A DNA stretch of 13,353 nt from JAFGJQ01 sp964586145 (GTDB lineage: Bacteria > Planctomycetota > Phycisphaerae > UBA1845). Location of the stretch: positions 1 to 13,353 of the forward strand of contig CAZPHH010000113.1 in assembly GCA_964586145.1 (NCBI GenBank), read 5' to 3'. The notes beneath the pieces are model-generated. The model worked only from the letters and a program-made list of their open reading frames with translations, was not told where the DNA came from and did not search any database. The translations under genes and the position numbers were made by a program. Positions 11,974-13,353 of the stretch are shown piece by piece. Numbering within the stretch: the stretch's first letter is position 1; the number at the start of each line of letters is the position of its first letter.

Positions 11974-13353
11974 ATGAGCCCGTCCGCTGAGCGTACGATT
12001 ACCCCGGAGGTTCGGGCCGCGTGGGCCGGCCTGCCCGTCACGCATGACGTGGACGTGCTTGTGCTCGGGGGCGGACCGGCCGGCTGCGCGGCGGCCATCG
12101 CGGCGGCCCGCGAGGGCGCCCGCACGTTGCTGGTCGAGCAGTTCGGCTTCCTCGGCGGCATGGGAACGGCCGGGCTGGTGCCGGCCTTCTGCCCGTACAC
12201 GGACAGGGAAAAACCCATCATCCGCGGCATCGCCCTGGATATCCTCGAAGAGATGAAGGCGGGGATGCCGCATCTGGAGCGCGATTCGCTGGACTGGGTG
12301 CCCATCGACCCGGAACGGCTCAAGGCGGTGTACGACCGCCGCGTGGGGGCGGCCGGGGCCCGCGTGCTGTTCCTGACGCAATTCATTGACGTGGAATCAC
12401 CGGTGGACGGCGTGGTGCCGGCGGCCATTCTGCACAACAAGTCCGGGTTGCAGCGGGTCCGCGCCCGTGTGGTCGTGGATTGCACCGGCGACGCCGACGT
12501 GGCCGTGGCCGCGGGGGCCGCGTTTGAGAAGGGCGACCCGCAAACCGGCGAATTGCAGCCGTGTACGATGTGCTTTGTGCTGGCGGGAATCGACCAGCCG
12601 CGCTTGCAGGCGTTCCTCTCGGCGGACAACTCGAAGAACCTCCTGCTCAAGGAGGTCATCGCCCGGGCCAAGGCCGCGGGTGATCTGAGCATTCCGGAAG
12701 AGGCCGCCAACGTGGCGTACCAGTCGGACAGCACCATCGGGCTGAACTTCAGCCACGTGTTCGACGTGGATGCGACGGACGCCGAGCAGCTTTCGCGGGC
12801 CCAGGCGGAGGGACGGCGGCTCGTTGCGCACCTCACGGAGTTCATCCGCAAGTACCTTCCCGGCTGCGAACGGGCTCACCTGGTGAGCACCGGCGTGCAG
12901 ATCGGCGTGCGGGAAACGCGGCGGATCACCGGCGACTACGTGCTGACCCTGGACGATTACCTGTCGCGGCGATCCTTCCCCGACGAGATCGCCCGCAACG
13001 CGTACTACATTGACATCCACCTGTCAAAGAAGGAATGGGAACGCTCGCTCGGCGGGCCGGTGGATTGGTCGGAGCGCATCCACGAGTACGGCCCCGGCGA
13101 GTCGCACGGCGTGCCGTACCGCTGCCTGATCCCCCGCGGGCTGACAAACGTGCTGGTGGCCGGCCGGTGCATCAGCACGGACCGCCCCGTGCAGGGCTCC
13201 ATCCGCACGATGCCGAACTGCCTGGCCCTGGGCGAAGCCGCCGGCTGCGCCGCCGCCACCGCCGCCCGCGACCACGCCGGCCACGTCCGTGCCGTGCCCA
13301 TCCACCCCCTCCGCGACCGCCTCCGCCACTGGGGCGCCTACCTGCCGGACATC
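11974..13353 (+). CDS. FAD-dependent oxidoreductase (FAD_oxidored family), 3' end cut by window
   Basis: The first 460 residues of a flavoprotein; the frame is still open at the window end. A Rossmann FAD-binding fold begins at DVDVLVLGGGPAGCAAAIAA (25-44), with the ribose-binding Glu55 in LLVEQFGFLGGMGTAG. DCTGDADVAVAAGA (169-182) is the second FAD contact. GVRETRRITGDYVLT (311-325), TNVLVAGRCIS (391-401) and GSIRTMPNCLALGEAAG (408-424) match FAD_oxidored proteins, common beside sugar-metabolism genes in Planctomycetes and Bacteroidetes. The last motif normally lies close to the C-terminus, so little is missing. The substrate is unknown. There is no signal peptide or twin-arginine motif. The ATG at 11974 has no good ribosome site. 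It reads the same way as the DUF4434 gene, a possible functional partner. Confidence 0.88.
   Translation, partial: MSPSAERTITPEVRAAWAGLPVTHDVDVLVLGGGPAGCAAAIAAAREGARTLLVEQFGFLGGMGTAGLVPAFCPYTDREKPIIRGIALDILEEMKAGMPHLERDSLDWVPIDPERLKAVYDRRVGAAGARVLFLTQFIDVESPVDGVVPAAILHNKSGLQRVRARVVVDCTGDADVAVAAGAAFEKGDPQTGELQPCTMCFVLAGIDQPRLQAFLSADNSKNLLLKEVIARAKAAGDLSIPEEAANVAYQSDSTIGLNFSHVFDVDATDAEQLSRAQAEGRRLVAHLTEFIRKYLPGCERAHLVSTGVQIGVRETRRITGDYVLTLDDYLSRRSFPDEIARNAYYIDIHLSKKEWERSLGGPVDWSERIHEYGPGESHGVPYRCLIPRGLTNVLVAGRCISTDRPVQGSIRTMPNCLALGEAAGCAAATAARDHAGHVRAVPIHPLRDRLRHWGAYLPDI

Noticed and set aside
11765..11977. Small plus-strand open frame over the 8-bp repeat
   Set aside because: Its protein (KGRRDEGTEG repeats) is simply the tandem repeat translated. 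It overlaps the start of the oxidoreductase and has no ribosome site.

Overview
This is a GC-rich bacterial window with long intergenic repeats. Three features point to Planctomycetota, probably the Phycisphaerae: a DUF4434-type protein, a FAD_oxidored-type oxidoreductase, and degenerate GGGACGAA-type 8-bp minisatellites between genes. The envelope is of Gram-negative type, because an outer-membrane porin, a lipoprotein and a periplasmic binding protein are all present. The taxonomic call is an inference from gene content and repeat style; no marker gene is present.

Layout. Positions 1-350 are a gene-free array of short hairpins, 18-bp repeats and 8-bp repeats. A small DUF4190-like membrane protein (350-796, +) and a UvrD/Rep-family helicase (925-3018, +) follow. 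A strong hairpin (3033-3079) lies between the helicase and a convergent minus-strand gene block. Read in its own direction, that block runs sbp (8774-7743), cysT (7712-6870), cysW (6856-5978), cysA (5964-4897), an alginate-export-family porin (4777-3329) and a small lipoprotein (3289-3104). The first four form a complete sulfate/thiosulfate ABC importer with gaps of 13-30 nt. The porin and lipoprotein follow on the same strand and may supply the outer-membrane step.

The control region between sbp and the next gene (8775-9064) is the most interesting part. Divergent to sbp lies a complete GAF / AAA+ / Fis-type HTH activator of sigma-54 RNA polymerase (9065-10690, +). A near-consensus -24/-12 sigma-54 promoter points from the intergenic region into sbp (8920-8905). 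A cluster of AT-rich ATCTG repeats at roughly 10-bp spacing (9001-9064) sits about 80-145 bp upstream of that promoter, where enhancer sites for such activators usually lie. A 22-bp dyad covers the predicted transcription start, and a large bulged hairpin occupies the leader. Together these suggest a sulfate-uptake operon switched on by a dedicated local sigma-54 activator. This differs from the CysB or CymR control known in model bacteria.

Rightwards are a DUF4434 TIM-barrel-like protein (10826-11764, +), an eight-copy 8-bp tandem repeat (11795-11858), and a FAD-dependent oxidoreductase (from 11974, +) that runs off the window end.
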